Positions 24,809-39,426 of a stretch of 64,000 bases of DNA are shown piece after piece (position 1 is the stretch's first letter; each line of letters starts with the position of its first letter). Under the pieces are notes generated by a model. The model was not told the origin of the DNA. It saw nothing but the letters and a program-made list of their open reading frames with translations, and did not search any database. The translations under genes were made by a program, and so were the position numbers. The stretch is from Malus domestica (Eukaryota; Streptophyta; Magnoliopsida; Rosales; Rosaceae): the NCBI RefSeq assembly GCF_042453785.1, contig NC_091663.1, positions 34,832,001 through 34,896,000 of the forward strand. Direction: 5' to 3'.

Positions 24809-25790
24809 TGTAGACATCGAAATTTCGGTAAATAAATGTTGACCGATAAATCAAAGTGTCAACGCTCATGTATTACGTAAATTTTACACGTAGCATGTGA
24901 CTCAACGAAAATTGAAATGAGTTGGAAAAGTCATCAAATAGGACACGTGTCAACACCTGGCAGAAACGACTTATTTCATCTGAGATATTATATTCAAAAT
25001 TAGGCATTGGAAAATTCTATAAATACAAGCCCATTTCATTCATTTGAGGGAGGAGGAACCAAAATCATTAGGCAAAACTCTTGAAGCTCTGAAACTCCGA
25101 AGCTCTCAAGCATCCAGGTTCCCGAAGAATCAAGAAAGCGTTCTTCGTTCATCGTTCATCCTAAGATCAAGCCCCAACGGCCCTTTGGATCAACAATCAT
25201 CCACCAATTCAAGATCAAGCCCCGACGGCCCTTGAAGAAAGTGTTATTCGTTCATCGTTCTTCCAAGATCAAGCCCCAACGGCCCTTTGGATCAACAATC
25301 ATCCACCCTTCAAAGATCAAGCCCCGACGGCCCTTGAAGAAAGCACCATCGTTCATCATCCGTTCATCCAAGATCAAGCCCCAACGGCTCTTTGGATCAA
25401 CAACGTCGACAAATCCACACATCCAACCGTTCTTCAAGATCAAGCCCAAAAGCCCTTGAAGATCCGTTCATCATTGTTCTTCAATATCAAGCCCAAAAGC
25501 CCTTGGAGATCCGTTCATCACTGTTCTTCAAAGATCAAGCCCAAAAGCCCCTTTGAAGATCCGCTCAAATCCACCTTCAAGATCAAGTCCACGGCCCTTG
25601 AAGAACGTTCATCCTTAGATCAAGCCCAACGGCCCTTTGGATCAATCACACATCCACAAATACACACCCTACGGAGATCAAATCAGAGGATTAAAATAAG
25701 AGAGATTGTAACCCAAAATCATCAAATACAAATATTTGTTTGTGCGCGTTATTCTTGTCTCTTTCGTTTCAGGAATTTTCTGTGTTCACA
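24809..25790 (+). repeat. 5' LTR of the 24809-32010 element
   Basis: Starts tgtagacatc, ends gtgttcaca. A TATA-like 'attctataaataca' lies at about 25014. The right two thirds are an array of 'agatcaagccccaacggccc' monomers spaced roughly 55-60 bp apart (25140-25660). Confidence 0.92.
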
Positions 25791-25869
25791 AATTGGCACG
25801 CCCAGTGGGACAATCTCTGCCTCTCATCTCTTTCTCCGTTCAAGAAATTCAAGCGCACTTCCAAAATTA

Positions 25870-27839
25870 ATGGCATCAAGGAAGGCTCAAACTGTTCCCG
25901 CAACCGGCGTAAAGAACAAAAGCGTCATCGTCGCAACTGGTGTCACTTTGGGCATCACGACTCGAAGCATGGCAAGAGCTACTTCTGCCGCCTCTTTCAC
26001 CTCTGCATCAACTCTGCCAAGGGAACAAAAGCACCCAAGGCACGAGCCTTTGATCACCTTAGCCTCACTAAGGGCACCAAGGGGGGAAAGCCCAAGGAAA
26101 TACTCCGAATCCATGCTCTCCGATGCCGATTCAAGCGACAGTTCAGCCATGCAAGTCATGACCATTGGAGCAACTTCAATCGATGAGCAGCTGGCTCAAA
26201 TGAATGAAGCAATCGCAAGGCTAACCCGAACTGTGGAAGAAAAAGACTTGCAAATTGCAGCACTAGTCAACCGACTGGAGGCGCAGGACGGCGATAAACC
26301 CGACCCAGAGGATGATCCACTAAAGGGAGGAGCTGGCGGAGACGAAGAACCCCCGGTGAAGAAAATCGATGGGAAGCCGGAGCCAGACCAAGCAACGGCA
26401 CTCATGGGATCTCTTTCTATCCAGCAGCTGCAGGAGATGTCACCAACACCATCAAGGCACAGTACGAAGGGAGCTCACATACCTTCTTGTTCTACTTGAA
26501 GCCCTATTCCAAGAAGATTGATGCCCTAAAGATGCCGAGGGGATATCAACCACCAAAGTTCATGCAGTTTGATGGAAAAGGAAACCTAAAGCAGCACGTT
26601 GCACATTTCGTCGAAACTTGCAACAACGCGGGGACGGAGGGAGACTACCTCGCCAAGTAGTTTGTGCGCTCGCTGAAAGGAAACGCCTTTGAGTGGTACA
26701 CGGACCTAGAGCCTGAGTCCATCAACAGCTGGGAACAGTTGGAAAGGGAATTCCTCAACCGCTTCTACAGCACCCGCCGCACTGTGAGCATGCTAGAGCT
26801 AACGAGCACAAAGCAGTGGAAGGACGAGTCAGTCATTGACTACATCAACATGTGGCGCGCTCTAAGCCTCGACTGTAAAGACAGGCTATCGGAAACCTCT
26901 TCAATTGAGATGTGCATCCAAGGCATGCAATGGGGTTTGCAATACATCCTTCAAGGCATCAAACCACAGACCTTCAAAGAGCTAGCCACCCGCGCCCATG
27001 ACATGGAGTTGAGCATTGCCCATCATGGGAAGAAAGAACCGATCGCCGATTACAAGAACGACAAAGTTCTTGGGCCAAAGTTGGAGAAGACTGCGTGGAA
27101 ATCCACCAAAGAAGCAATGACAGTCAACACAGCTCCCGTCAAAATCCCTACACGAGGCAAGGCGATTCAAGCCGAAGGCTTTCGTGATCAAGAGATGCGT
27201 AGACGCACTTTGAAGGAGCTTGAGGAGAAAACTTATCCATTCCCCGACTCTGATGTGGTTGCCATGTTAGAAGACTTGCTGGAAAAGAAGGTGATTAGTT
27301 TGCCTGAGTGCAAACGGCCAGAAGAGATGAATCGCACTGACAGTCCAAGGTACTGTAAATTCCACCGCTTCATCAGTCATCCGACAGAAAAATGTTTCGT
27401 CCTGAAAGATCTCATCATGAAGCTGGCTCAGAAAGGAATTATCGAGCTAGATCTTGACGATGTGGTGAAGTCAAACTATACCACCTTCACTTCTGGCTCT
27501 TCCGACTCAAAGTTTTCACCTCAACCGCTGGGGGCATCCTCCAAGACAAGCAAAGTTGAAGGATGGACTCAAGTCACTCCTAAGAAATTGCACCAGTATC
27601 TTAAAACTCCTCGAGGTCCTGCCATGGCGTCTCTGTCCGTCACAGCTGCCCTGGTCACCTCCACCTCCTCCGTCTCTTGCCTCGCAGCTGCCAACAACTT
27701 CAAAGACCGCTGTCAAACGACTAGCTGGCCGAGAAGCTCTTCCTCAAACTCGAGCTCCGCTCCCTGCAGAAATTCCTCTACCCATCACCCAAATTTATAC
27801 AGAAAAAAAAAGGGTGGTGGTGCATCTGGCACCACGTGA
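25870..27839 (+). pseudogene. gag region of the LTR element (fossil)
   Basis: Gag-type coding region. The N-terminal half has TRSMARAT and a heptad-like segment (IARLTRTVEEKDLQI). The second half is a retrotransposon gag core with LKGNAFEWYTDLEPESINSW, LEREFLNRFY and LTSTKQWKDESVIDYI, then CKFHRFISHPTEKC at the far end. It looks broken in about two places and is not followed by pol. Confidence 0.8.
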
Positions 27840-27849
27840 AAAAAGGAGA

Positions 27850-28250
27850 ATGGTGCATCTGGCACCATAATTAAAGGCAAAATATATTTATATAATAATA
27901 ATAATAATAAATATATATATATATATAATAAATTATAAAAAAAAAATTGATCTTTGGTGCGTCTGGCACCATGTGACAAAAGAAAAAAAGAGAAAAAAAA
28001 AACAAAAGAAAAAAAAGGGATGGTTGTACAGCGCCAAAAGAAAAAGAAATAATATATATAGATATATATATATATATATCTATATATATATGTGTGTGTG
28101 TGTGTACATAATATATATATATATATATAGCAAAAAAAAAATTGCATTGAGAGAAATAAAGTCCATTTTATTTATTTTTCTGGAAATTTTGCATAAATTT
28201 GCATTATACATACCTTAAAAAAAAAAAAATCAAATCAAATCAAATTTACA
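27850..28250. repeat. Simple-sequence and A/T-rich spacer
   Basis: Short 'gtgcatctggcaccat' units (27830-27870, 27957-27972), then (TA)n, A-rich and (TG)n runs to about 28130, and 'caaatcaaatcaaat' near 28231. No coding. Confidence 0.7.
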
Positions 28251-30215
28251 AGAGGGGATCTTCAAGGACGATCAGGTGCCGCCTCACCACTCGGCAGAGC
28301 TCCAGAAATGAGAGGCGCTGGAGGTTGACTGTTTGAAGCCTCACCACTCGGCGGAACTCCAGGAAGAAGAGGAGCTAAAGGTTGATCATTCGGAGCTTCA
28401 CTACGCGGTACAGCCCCAGAAGACGAAGGCAAATGTTGTTGGAACAAACCCACAAACCTCCGATGATCAAGTAAAATCTGACCATCAGATTCCTGCATCT
28501 GGTCAATTTTCCTCTTCATGTTTGTGGCATAGTTGTGTGCGAGCTTGTGCAACTGTTTATTCTCATGCTTGAGCCCCCTAATCTCCTATTTGAGACTCAT
28601 CACTTCAGCCGCCAACGATTCAACTTGACGGGTTCGAGCAAATAGGCGTTGGGCCATGTTGGACACAGAACCCGCACACTGCACACTAAGAACCAGAGAC
28701 TCCTTAACAGCCAACTCATCAAACCGCCTGGAAAGTAGTCTGTTATCTTTGGGGGTGACAAGGTTCCGGGCCACCACCGCAGCGGTCATATCATTCTTCA
28801 TCACCGAATCCCCAACGGTAAGAGGACCAGTAGGGGATATGAAGGATGGGCGCCATATGTTATCTGGAGAAGACGGGACTACCTCTTCATCAAGGTTCAA
28901 ATCAAAACGACGGTCGGAGGGTCCAGACATTTTCAAAGGTGTTGAAGAAAGAAGAGGTCGGACAAATCAAGACCTTAGAAGTGCAAGAAGGGAGTTTCTA
29001 CAAGCAAAAATTCAAGTGTGCTTTGAAACGAACTGCGTACCTCTATAAAAAAAATCGGCACTCGACGGGATTTCAGAGATCGAAGAGGTGAGCTCGGAGT
29101 TCGAAAATGTCGATTCAAAAATCGAAGAGGCAAGCTCAGAAATCGGAGAAGCATCTTGCTTTTCCAGACGCGTTAGCACTCGTCACACACAAACTCAGCT
29201 TTGCGGAAATCACGGGCAATTTGTTAAAGCGCCAATCCCAGATATCGAAGAGGCGCCAGTCTTTTTCAGCCTCGTCAGCACCCGTCACGCACAAACTCAG
29301 CTTTGCGGAAATCACGGGCAATTTGTCGAAGCGCCGATCCCAGATATCGAAGAGGCGCCAGTCTTTTTCAGCCTCGTCAACACCTATCACATACACACTC
29401 AGCTTGACGAAAATTACGGACAATTTGTCGAAGATTTCTGATAAAGAAGAAAGCACGTGAAGCCATACTGATCAATCACGCATTGGTTGCCGACACGAGT
29501 GAAAGAATAGTACCTCTACAGGTATTAATGGACCTCCTATAACTGTCCACCTTCACCTTCCATAGCAAGGCAGACATACAGAGCCTTTCTTCATCTCAAA
29601 AAATGCTTTCCCAACGAAACCTCTCGAGTCATTCAGTGTTCCTTATTCCTTGGGGTACCTCTGCAAGCCAATGACTCTAAAGCAAAAGTATCTCATATCA
29701 CCAGGGTAGAAAGCAAGAGTATCTCATATCATGCACTCTCCCTGTCCTTTCCTTTGTCCTTGTTCCTATCTACAAAGACAAGGATAAAGAAAACAATATG
29801 TCGGAACTTCCACTCAAACTCGGGTAAGGAACCGACTGCTTGGAACCCTCCCCTGATTGCCTACCTAGCACTGCTCTCGAGTACTCGCCTTCCACTGCTG
29901 CTGTACTTTCAAAGAAGCTGCCACATCTGCCTGGAGGACAGATAAGGCAAGTGAAAATGATACCTTGCAGCATGTGGAGACAAGGTGCAGAAGGAACAAG
30001 TAGAGAAGAATGCGATCTGCACGGTCAACTCAGCAGAAGGAGTCCGAACTGAGGAACTCGAGAAGCTGCCACATCTGCCTGAAGAAACAAGCAAAGAAGA
30101 ATGCAGCATGCACAGTCAACTCAGCAGAAAGAGTCTGAGATGAAGAACTTGAGAAGATGCCGCATCAGCCTGAGGACGGTGAACTCGTTTTGACCCTCAA
30201 ATTCTTAGGTCGACT
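28250..30215 (-). mobile_element. Inverted relative of the 13321-17752 element, nested in the LTR element
   Basis: Read on the minus strand it matches 13979-17500 in order: 'gaatttgagggtcaaaac' (about 30190), the 'gatatgagatactcttgct' motif (29685-29735), a shorter cgatttctgag-type array (29080-29400), a short leader, and the leucine-zipper frame (28930 down to 28256). It is about 1.5 kb shorter than the forward relative because the repeat array is smaller. Confidence 0.65.
28256..28930 (-). pseudogene. Leucine-zipper ORF relative, broken
   Basis: Same protein family as 16821-17495: MSGPSDRRFDLNLDEE, SPDNIWRPSFISPTGPLTV, the heptad segment and the C-terminal Pro/Ser units, here ending in EAAPDRP-type sequence. 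It appears to carry one break. Substitutions between the two copies are scattered, so they are not a recent pair. Confidence 0.65.
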
Positions 30216-30409
30216 TACTAGGCGTTGTGGGCTGCACGTGCCGATTCACCACCCTTGAATCAAATCCTTAAAGACCAAGTCACCAACTGGAAGAAGAGCC
30301 CATCAATCTTGAAGATCATACCGTTGACCAAATTGCTCAGGTGTGAATTAGAAAGATTGAACAAAGCAACAAGTCGTCACCTTCACCTCGTGCCTGCTTG
30401 CCATGTGTT

Positions 30410-30940
30410 CGAGTCAGCCTTCAAGAATCAAGCCTCAACGGCCCTTGAAGAAGCTTCCAGCCAAATTCAAAATCAAGCCTCGACGGCCCTGGAAGAAATC
30501 ATAAGTCCGATTCAAGATTAAGTGCCTACCACCCTTGAATCAAAACCTAGTTCAAGAATAAGCTGTGGAAAATCAACAATTGGAGGAATCCAGAAAATCC
30601 TTCAACCCAGTTCAAGATCAAAGCTGTGGAAAGTCAACAAGCGCAACAAAATACGTGCCGATTCACCCACTACCAAAGCCAAAGATCATCTACCACATGA
30701 AGCTCCTTGTGGTCCAATTTCAACCTTCAAGATCAAGCCTCGACGACCCTTGAAGAAATTTCAAATAAAAGTTCAAGAACAAGCCTCAACAGCCCTTGAA
30801 GAAATTTCAAACGAAAGTTCAAGAACAAGCCTCAACAGCCCTTGAAGAAATCTCAAGCCCAATTCAAGATTAAGCCTCAACGGCCCTTGAAGAAATCTCC
30901 AGCCCAATTCAAGATCAAGCCTCGACGGCCCTTGGATCAA
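30410..30940 (+). repeat. Internal array of 'aagatcaagcctcgacggcc' monomers
   Basis: At least eight degenerate units of 'caagcctcaacggcccttga' plus a variable linker, just inside the 3' LTR. The monomer is clearly the one that fills both LTRs, with 'cctc' in place of 'cccc'. Confidence 0.75.
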
Positions 30941-31021
30941 CATCTACAGTAAGGGACTTCAAAACGCATCTCCTACACGTGACAAGCACATGTATACGAC
31001 GTGCCTTGAAGTGGGGGCATT

Positions 31022-32010
31022 TGTAGACATCAAAATTTCGGTAAATAAATGTTGACCGATAAATCAAAGTGTCAACGCTCATGTATTACGTAAATTTTAC
31101 ACGTAGCATGTGACTCAACGAAAATTGAAATGAGTTGGAAAAGTCATCAAATAGGACACGTGTCAACACCTGGCAGAAACGACTTATTTCATCTGGGATA
31201 TTATATTCAAAATTAGGCATTGGAAAATTCTATAAATACAAGCCCATTTCATTCATTTGAGGGAGGAGGAACCAAAATCATTAGGCAAAACTCTTGAAAC
31301 TCTGAAACTCCGAAGCTCGCAAGCATCCAGGTTCCCGAAGAATCAAGAAAGCGTTCTTCGTTCATCGTTCATCCTAAGATCAAGCCCCAACGGCCCTTTG
31401 GATCAACAATTATCCACCAATTCAAGATCAAGCCCTGACGGCCCTTGAAGAAAGTGTTCTTCGTTCATCGTTCATCGTTCTTCCAAGATCAAGCCCCAAC
31501 GGCCCTTTGGATCAACAATCATCCACCCTTCCAAGATCAAGCCCCGACGGCCATTGAAGAAAGCACCATCGTTCATCATCCGTTCATCCAAGATCAAGCC
31601 CCAACGGCCCTTTGGATCAACAACGTCGACAAATCCACACATCCAACCGTTCTTCAAGATAAAGCCCAAAAGCCCTTGAAGATCCGTTCATCATTGTTCT
31701 TCAATATCAAGCCCAAAAGCCCTTGGAGATCCGTTCATCACTGTTCTTCAAAGATCAAGCCCAAAAGCCCCTTTGAAGATCCGCTCAAATCCACCTTCAA
31801 GATCAAGTCCACGGCCCTTGAAGAACGTTCATCCTTAGATCAAGCCCAACGACCCTTTGGATCAATCACACATCCACAAATACACACCTTACGGAGATCA
31901 AATCAGAGGATCAAAATAAGAGAGATTGTAACCCAAAATCATCAAATACAAATATTTGTTTGTGCGCGTTGTTCTTGTCTCTTTCGTTTCAGGAATTTTC
32001 CGTGTTCACA
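31022..32010 (+). repeat. 3' LTR of the 24809-32010 element
   Basis: Starts tgtagacatc right after the purine tract and ends gtgttcaca followed by the CACCT target duplication. Same monomer array as the 5' LTR (31370-31870). Confidence 0.92.
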
Positions 32011-32948
32011 CACCTACATGCGATCCTAACATATCTTTAATTAAAAAATAAAAAAAAAACTTCCCACTCCTACATTCTCTATCACTCACTTCCTCTCTCA
32101 TTCTATTTGAAAAACAAAAATAAAAAATTTTCTCACACACTTTGTGTGTGCCCATATACTAGTTAATTATAAAGGTTTTCTGTTCAATTTGGCAACTGAT
32201 GGCATGATTCTTTGTTCTACATGTGACTGCATGGTTCTTTTATTTCATGAAGCAAAATTTGCACTATAACCGGACGCAATTTGAATTACTACAATTCTTA
32301 ACTCCAAGCATGTTTAGTTGATCTAATTCTCCTTTGTTCTTACTTTTTTTATTCAAAATTTTTGACTGTTTCAAATAAGTAAACAATACCTTAAATATTT
32401 TAAAATAATCGTCCATTGTCATATATTTTAAATCTTTTACGTAACAGTATGAAATCGACCTGACGTAAAATTTTTTTGATATTAGAATGATTGATGGGAG
32501 TGAATCTAGAGATGAAAAAGGAAAAGAACAAAAGCATTTGGTGCAGTTATGTTGCACCCATGTCGTATATGGGGGCTCCGATAACCTCACCGGGCAAAAA
32601 ACTTGGACTTGGATTGTCTGTCATCTCCATCTCATACCCTCTCATGTCTTTTTATTTTTGTGGTCACGGTTAAGCCACGTCAATATTTTATATTCTTATT
32701 ACTTTTTATCTTATTATTTTTATAAAAAAATTAATATAAAATATTGACGTGATTTAAATATGATAACAGAATATAAGAATATAAGATATAAGAATATGAG
32801 AGGGAATGAGAAAGGTGGCATGCGGAGGGACAATCCAAGTCCATAAAACCTTCCAAACTCACGCAAATACAAACACGTGTCATCAAACCACGCCCACTCC
32901 GTATCTCCCACCTCAAAAAACCACTTCGGCTTCGATAAACCACCCGCT
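32011..32948. other. Upstream region of the F-box gene
   Basis: AT-rich; contains the hairpin MITE at 32620-32815 about 130 bp before the F-box gene start. No other gene is supported. Confidence 0.5.
32620..32815. mobile_element. Hairpin MITE upstream of the F-box gene
   Basis: The inner arm 'cacgtcaatattttatatt' (about 32676) pairs perfectly with 'aatataaaatattgacgtg' (about 32733). Outer arms 'cataccctctcatgtctttt' and 'agaatatgagagggaatgag' also pair imperfectly. About 195 bp. Confidence 0.6.
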
Positions 32949-35900
32949 ATGGATACCCTGCTGCACAGCCCGTCATCCATGGCGAAGCGACCCTGCCCCT
33001 CCCAAAACCCTAGAACCCCAAACCTCAACCAGCTCGATCGTGACCGCCTCCTCGACACATTTCTCGAGTTCTCCGACTCCCCGCCCTTCGCCATCGACCT
33101 CTCCTTCGAGCGCCTCCTCGAGTCACGGGCCTCCGACGCCGATCAGACCAAGCTCATCGATCGCGCCCTCCAATTGGGCTCCGTCCTCCTCGAGGCCGCC
33201 AAGCGCTCCGCCAGGAAGCGCGCCTCCAAGCACAACTCGCTCGCCTGGGTTCTCCCTCCGGACCTCACTATCAAGGTACGCAGAATCGTAATCGAGATGA
33301 ATTGAATGCGAATCCGGCGGGTTGATTGCGTAATTTGATCGGATTTTGGCGATCGATTTGAATAGGAAAGCTGTATTGTTTTATTGATTTTCGTTTTGGG
33401 GCATGTGAAATTGAAGATTTGATAGTTGCATTTTGGTTGATTTGCATTGGTGGGTTGTGTTTAATTGCCTGATCACTGATATTATTGATTTGATTCCATA
33501 ATTCATACGCAATTATTAGTGATTAGTGTGTGCCCCATCAAATCGAAACCGAAATTATCATTTGCATTGGCCTCGAGGCCCTTTTTTTCTCATTTATTCT
33601 GTTTATATATCAATCTGTAGGTTATGTTCGGATGAGGGATTTAGGCTTAATTAGTTAGAAATGCACTACAAAATATTAGATGGGGGGATTAGAAATGAGT
33701 AGATACATCTTACAATACACTAATAGGGATGAAATGAGTCATTTTAAAATCCCTTCTTTATGTACTTGTAATGATCATGTAATGCATTTCAAAACCGCTA
33801 TCTGACGTTTCTAGTTCATTTATAACTGATCTGGCCCAAATACACTTCTACTTGCAAATCCCTCATCCAGAAATGGCCTTAGCTCCAACTTTTTGCATGC
33901 CAGAACTACTTTATTTGTTGGAATTTAGATAGGAAATGCATACATTATCTGAGGGTATGCTGACATGCAGGTCTTTTCCATGCTTGATACACAAAGCCTA
34001 TGCTATGCTGCTGCTACTTGTTCAATGTTTAATAAGTGTGCCATGGATTCCTCTTGCTACGCCAATATTGACTTGACAACAGTTGTCCCAAAAGTTAACA
34101 ATGCGGTAGTTTCCACAATGATTCACCGAGCAGGGAAATCTCTCCAGTAAGAGTTTTTGACCCAACAAAAACTTTCAATCTTAAGAGTCTACTCATGCAT
34201 TTGTGTCAAGTGAAAACTTTGAATCTCTGTAGTTTACAGTTCTTTATGCTTCCTCATTTTAACGCTAATTTGATGTTGCACTAGCACATGATAGTCTCAT
34301 TTTTATAAAATTTTCCCCTCTTATGTGCAATTGAATATTCAGGTCTCTTAAGCTTGGGGTAGTTCCAGGCCCAACTACGCCAATTGGATCTTGTCAACCA
34401 TTAGTTTATACCATCAGGAATTCTGTAGATGTATCCAACTTTTCATGGAATGATAAGAGATCCCGACAAGGAAAGGAGTCATCGATTCTTAGTAGGTCCT
34501 GTTTAAGCCCTTTAGGCGCGAACAATGGTGCTCCAGGGTATGCTTGAATTTTAAGACTTTGAAAATTTTGTTCGGGCGACTTGTTTATCTTATACTTTCT
34601 TTTGCTTGTTGTAAGGATTCTTCTGAGAAGGTTGCACCTTTACAATATTGAAAGAATGGATAATACGTCACTCTCTGGGGCACTAGGTGCTTGCCCATTT
34701 CTTGTTGATTTGGAGATTGTTGGCCTGTAAGTTCAGTTTTTGATGTTTTGCATTCTTGTTTGTTGGATTACACTACGAGATTCTTGATTTTGTGCAATCT
34801 TCAGTCACGTTGAATTGAGGCAAACACTGCTGTCAGTGAGTGCAAACTGTCAATCAATAGAGCGTCTGTTCTTTGAATCATCAAAATCAGGTATTGCACT
34901 TCTTCATGAGGAACCCCACCTAATGTTCTCAGAAAATATTTTCTTACTCATGTTTGACAAATCTCAGGTAGAGATGACAGTTTGAAATCACCAACTTGTG
35001 TTGATCTGGTGAACAATTGCCCTCATCTAACATCATTGGCCCTCAGAGGGTTTAAGTTACATGATTATAAAGTTCGTATACTTCTTAAGGTATGTCTCGG
35101 GAATTTTAAGAAAAAATACCCTTGAGTCTTATATTGTTTTGTGCTATAGTAGATTCCTAACAATATGTAGATAGAATTGCTACATGAGTTATTACACATT
35201 CAGTAAAGGACTGGGAGGAGTAATACATTTTACAACAATTTTTTGGTGAAATAACTGCGTTCTGTCAGACTGGAATCTAATATCTGGGTACTTGTTCAGG
35301 GATTTAAGAAATTAAAGTACGTTGATTTTTCGACTTCCTACTCGATCACAGGATCATTTTTAAGGTCAGTTATCTTTAATAAAGGTGACTTTTTATTAAG
35401 TTTCTGTATCATAGAATTAATGAAACTTCATATTTTTCAGGAACCTTGGAAGCAGCACAGGTGGGAATCTGCTGGAAGTCTTGATTCTACGTGATTGCAT
35501 GCATCTCAAAATGGTGAGCACTTTTTTTTAATCAACTTTTTTTTACAAAAAAAGTTGAGTACTTCATGCTGTGCCTCTACATTTATGCCCTCTCTCTTTC
35601 TCTCTCTCTCTCTCTCTGAAACCTAAATTGTAATTTTGAAGGTGGAGGCGACTCGGTTGTTGACAGCTGTTCTTGCTGGGGATTTCAAGTTCCTTAGACA
35701 TCTTGTGGGTGTATAAAATATCATCATCTTCTTGTTGTGTAAGCTTGAATATAAAATTGTAGGGCTCAGAGTGATGCTTACTTTCCTATTGCCTCAAACA
35801 GGATATATCTAACAGAGAAGGTTTGGCATCTGAGGATGACTGGATTCAGAGATGCCATACCTTAAGGTAATGGAATAGAGCTTTCCCATCTCTTAAACTG

Positions 35901-36433
35901 CCACCTTACTTACGGAGGGATTTGATCTTTGGTTCGTATTGTGTCACACAGATATTTAATAGTGATTTTTTTGGGTCAATTTTGTCGCAGCACCATTCCC
36001 TTGAATCGGGTGTTAGAAGAAAGGCCTAATCTCTGTCTGCTGGCTGAGCTTCCACCAGAAGGAAGGTTTGCTTATTCTTCAACCGTTGTATTTCAATGGA
36101 ACTTCAACTTTCTGTTCTTCTCTTTTAATTTTCTTTTTCCAAATTTAGAATTAATAGGTCTTTGAAAATTGCCTTATCATAGTCGTCTCTGGTTCTGAAT
36201 GGTTTTGCAGTTACCCTGACATGGACCCAATGTTTGACAGTGAGCCATATAGTGATATCAGCCTGCCATCGGCATCGCAGATGAGCAGTCCTTTATCTGA
36301 TGGTTCAATGTTTGTGAGTTTTTCTGAGAGCAGTTACAATAGCGATCATGGTAGTGGCAACGAGGATGCTCGAGATGTTGGTTATGTAATTTATGATGAA
36401 AGCTCAGACGAGGTGGACTACGTGGCCGTGTAG
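32949..36433 (+). CDS. F-box/LRR-repeat protein
   Basis: Probable substrate receptor of an SCF ubiquitin ligase. Twelve exons, all joins in frame with GT-AG introns: 32949-33275, 33971-34146, 34343-34537, 34616-34726, 34805-34890, 34968-35089, 35300-35364, 35441-35513, 35642-35704, 35802-35866, 35991-36065, 36211-36433; 526 aa. Residues about 103-150 (LPPDLTIKVFSMLDTQSLCY, then AAATCSMFNKCAM) read as an F-box. After it come leucine-rich units typical of RNI-type LRRs, such as LRRLHLYNIERMDN, CPHLTSLALRGFKL and GNLLEVLILRDCMHLKM. The C-terminus is acidic and Ser-rich, ending YDESSDEVDYVAV. FBL17-type F-box proteins are a possible match, but I cannot confirm the subfamily. Confidence 0.85.
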
Positions 36434-37593
36434 GACAAAACCAAGCATGGCAATGATTGAACTCTCTGGCCACCAAATGCATCATGTACGTCTCTTTCTC
36501 CCTCTCTCACATATGCAAAATAAGCAGCGCAGTTGCAGAGTGATCTTTTTTGGGATTGTTTTACGCATTTAGCAAATTAGAGTAAGATAAATAGATCTGA
36601 TGATTGTCTCTCTACATGAATCATCTAAAATCCCACGGATAATTAGGATATGAGATAGTTCAAAACAAATCAACGAACCACCGACATAGTTACAAGATGT
36701 ATGCCAATATGTTAAAGGTTTGCATTACTGATAGCTCTTGCTTTCTGCTTTCTCCAACAGAGTGCCCTTTTGTGCCTACGAAGCGTAATTTTTGAAGCCC
36801 TATACCAGATGCAGTTTAACCATGATCGAAAAATACGACTCGTGGACGGTAGGTGTGCCAGCCATGATCGTCCTCGTCCATCTAACAACCTTATGTGGCC
36901 GAACCGAGATTCAGTTTCGTATGCGAAGCTCCCTGGTCGGCTCTTTCTTTTCTCGGCGGCGTATTTTCCAGTAGACGAGTAAAATGGCGCTTGAAGTATG
37001 CTGTTTTGTCATTTCTTTGTTCTCTGTATATGTAAGCCTACGAGTTGGTCATGAGTTCGTTTTGTACTTGATTGTTAAAAGATCTCTCCGCTATTCATCA
37101 AAAGAAAACAAATCTCTCAAACTAATTTTATTGGTTCTCATGATTTTAGTTGTCTTTCTTCATCCCCACAATTTGTGTTTGTCGGAAATGTTCCTCGGCC
37201 ACCCGATGATCAAGGAATTCATGGTCACTCACTCTTTGATTTTATATCGGGGTAGAAAATAAATGGATCATTATAAGCGACCTGATTTCCTTGGTCATCG
37301 AGTGAGTGACCTAGAGAAGGGAACAATGAGAATATTTAACACATTACTTGTATTTCAAGAGTAATTTTTTTTATGAGCAATCGGAACAAAGGGCAAAGTA
37401 AAATACAATAAAGTAGATAATTAGAATAAATTCACGTTGTATTATTTTACTAATTTATATTTTGAATACACCCAAGAATACGAATAAAATAGTGGATGTC
37501 ACGTGATTGTCACATGATTGTGATTTGAAGAGATTAAAATCTTACCCCGTCTTCGGCTGTGGGGCTGGTGAAATTGTGGTGCCAAAGAAGGCG
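36434..37593. other. Intergenic region between F-box and WD40 genes
   Basis: Probable F-box 3' UTR followed by about 1 kb without recognisable coding or repeat structure. Short open frames at 36770-37262 show no family resemblance. Confidence 0.45.

Positions 37594-39426
<1,833 letters not shown>

Larger units (their letters stand above)
24809..32010 (+). mobile_element. Non-autonomous Ty3/Gypsy-type LTR retrotransposon with nested insertion
   Basis: Fossil LTR element with both ends in the window. It has LTRs at 24809-25790 and 31022-32010 (TG...CA), the 5-bp target duplication CACCT at 24804-24808 and 32011-32015, a primer-binding-type sequence just after the 5' LTR (ttggcacgcccagtgggac) and a purine tract just before the 3' LTR (aagtgggggc). 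The interior codes only gag-related sequence; no protease, reverse transcriptase or integrase is visible. By eye the LTRs differ at about 16 sites plus one small indel in 980 bp (about 98% alike), suggesting an age under roughly a million years on usual plant clocks. An inverted copy of another repeat is nested at 28250-30215. Confidence 0.9.

Noticed and set aside
25456-26499. 347-aa frame crossing the 5' LTR into the interior
   Set aside because: Its first third is the translated LTR monomer array, not a real protein start; only the later part is gag-like.
32806-33291. Ser/Pro-rich 161-aa frame over F-box exon 1
   Set aside because: Alternative frame of the real exon 1, which splices in frame to eleven further exons.
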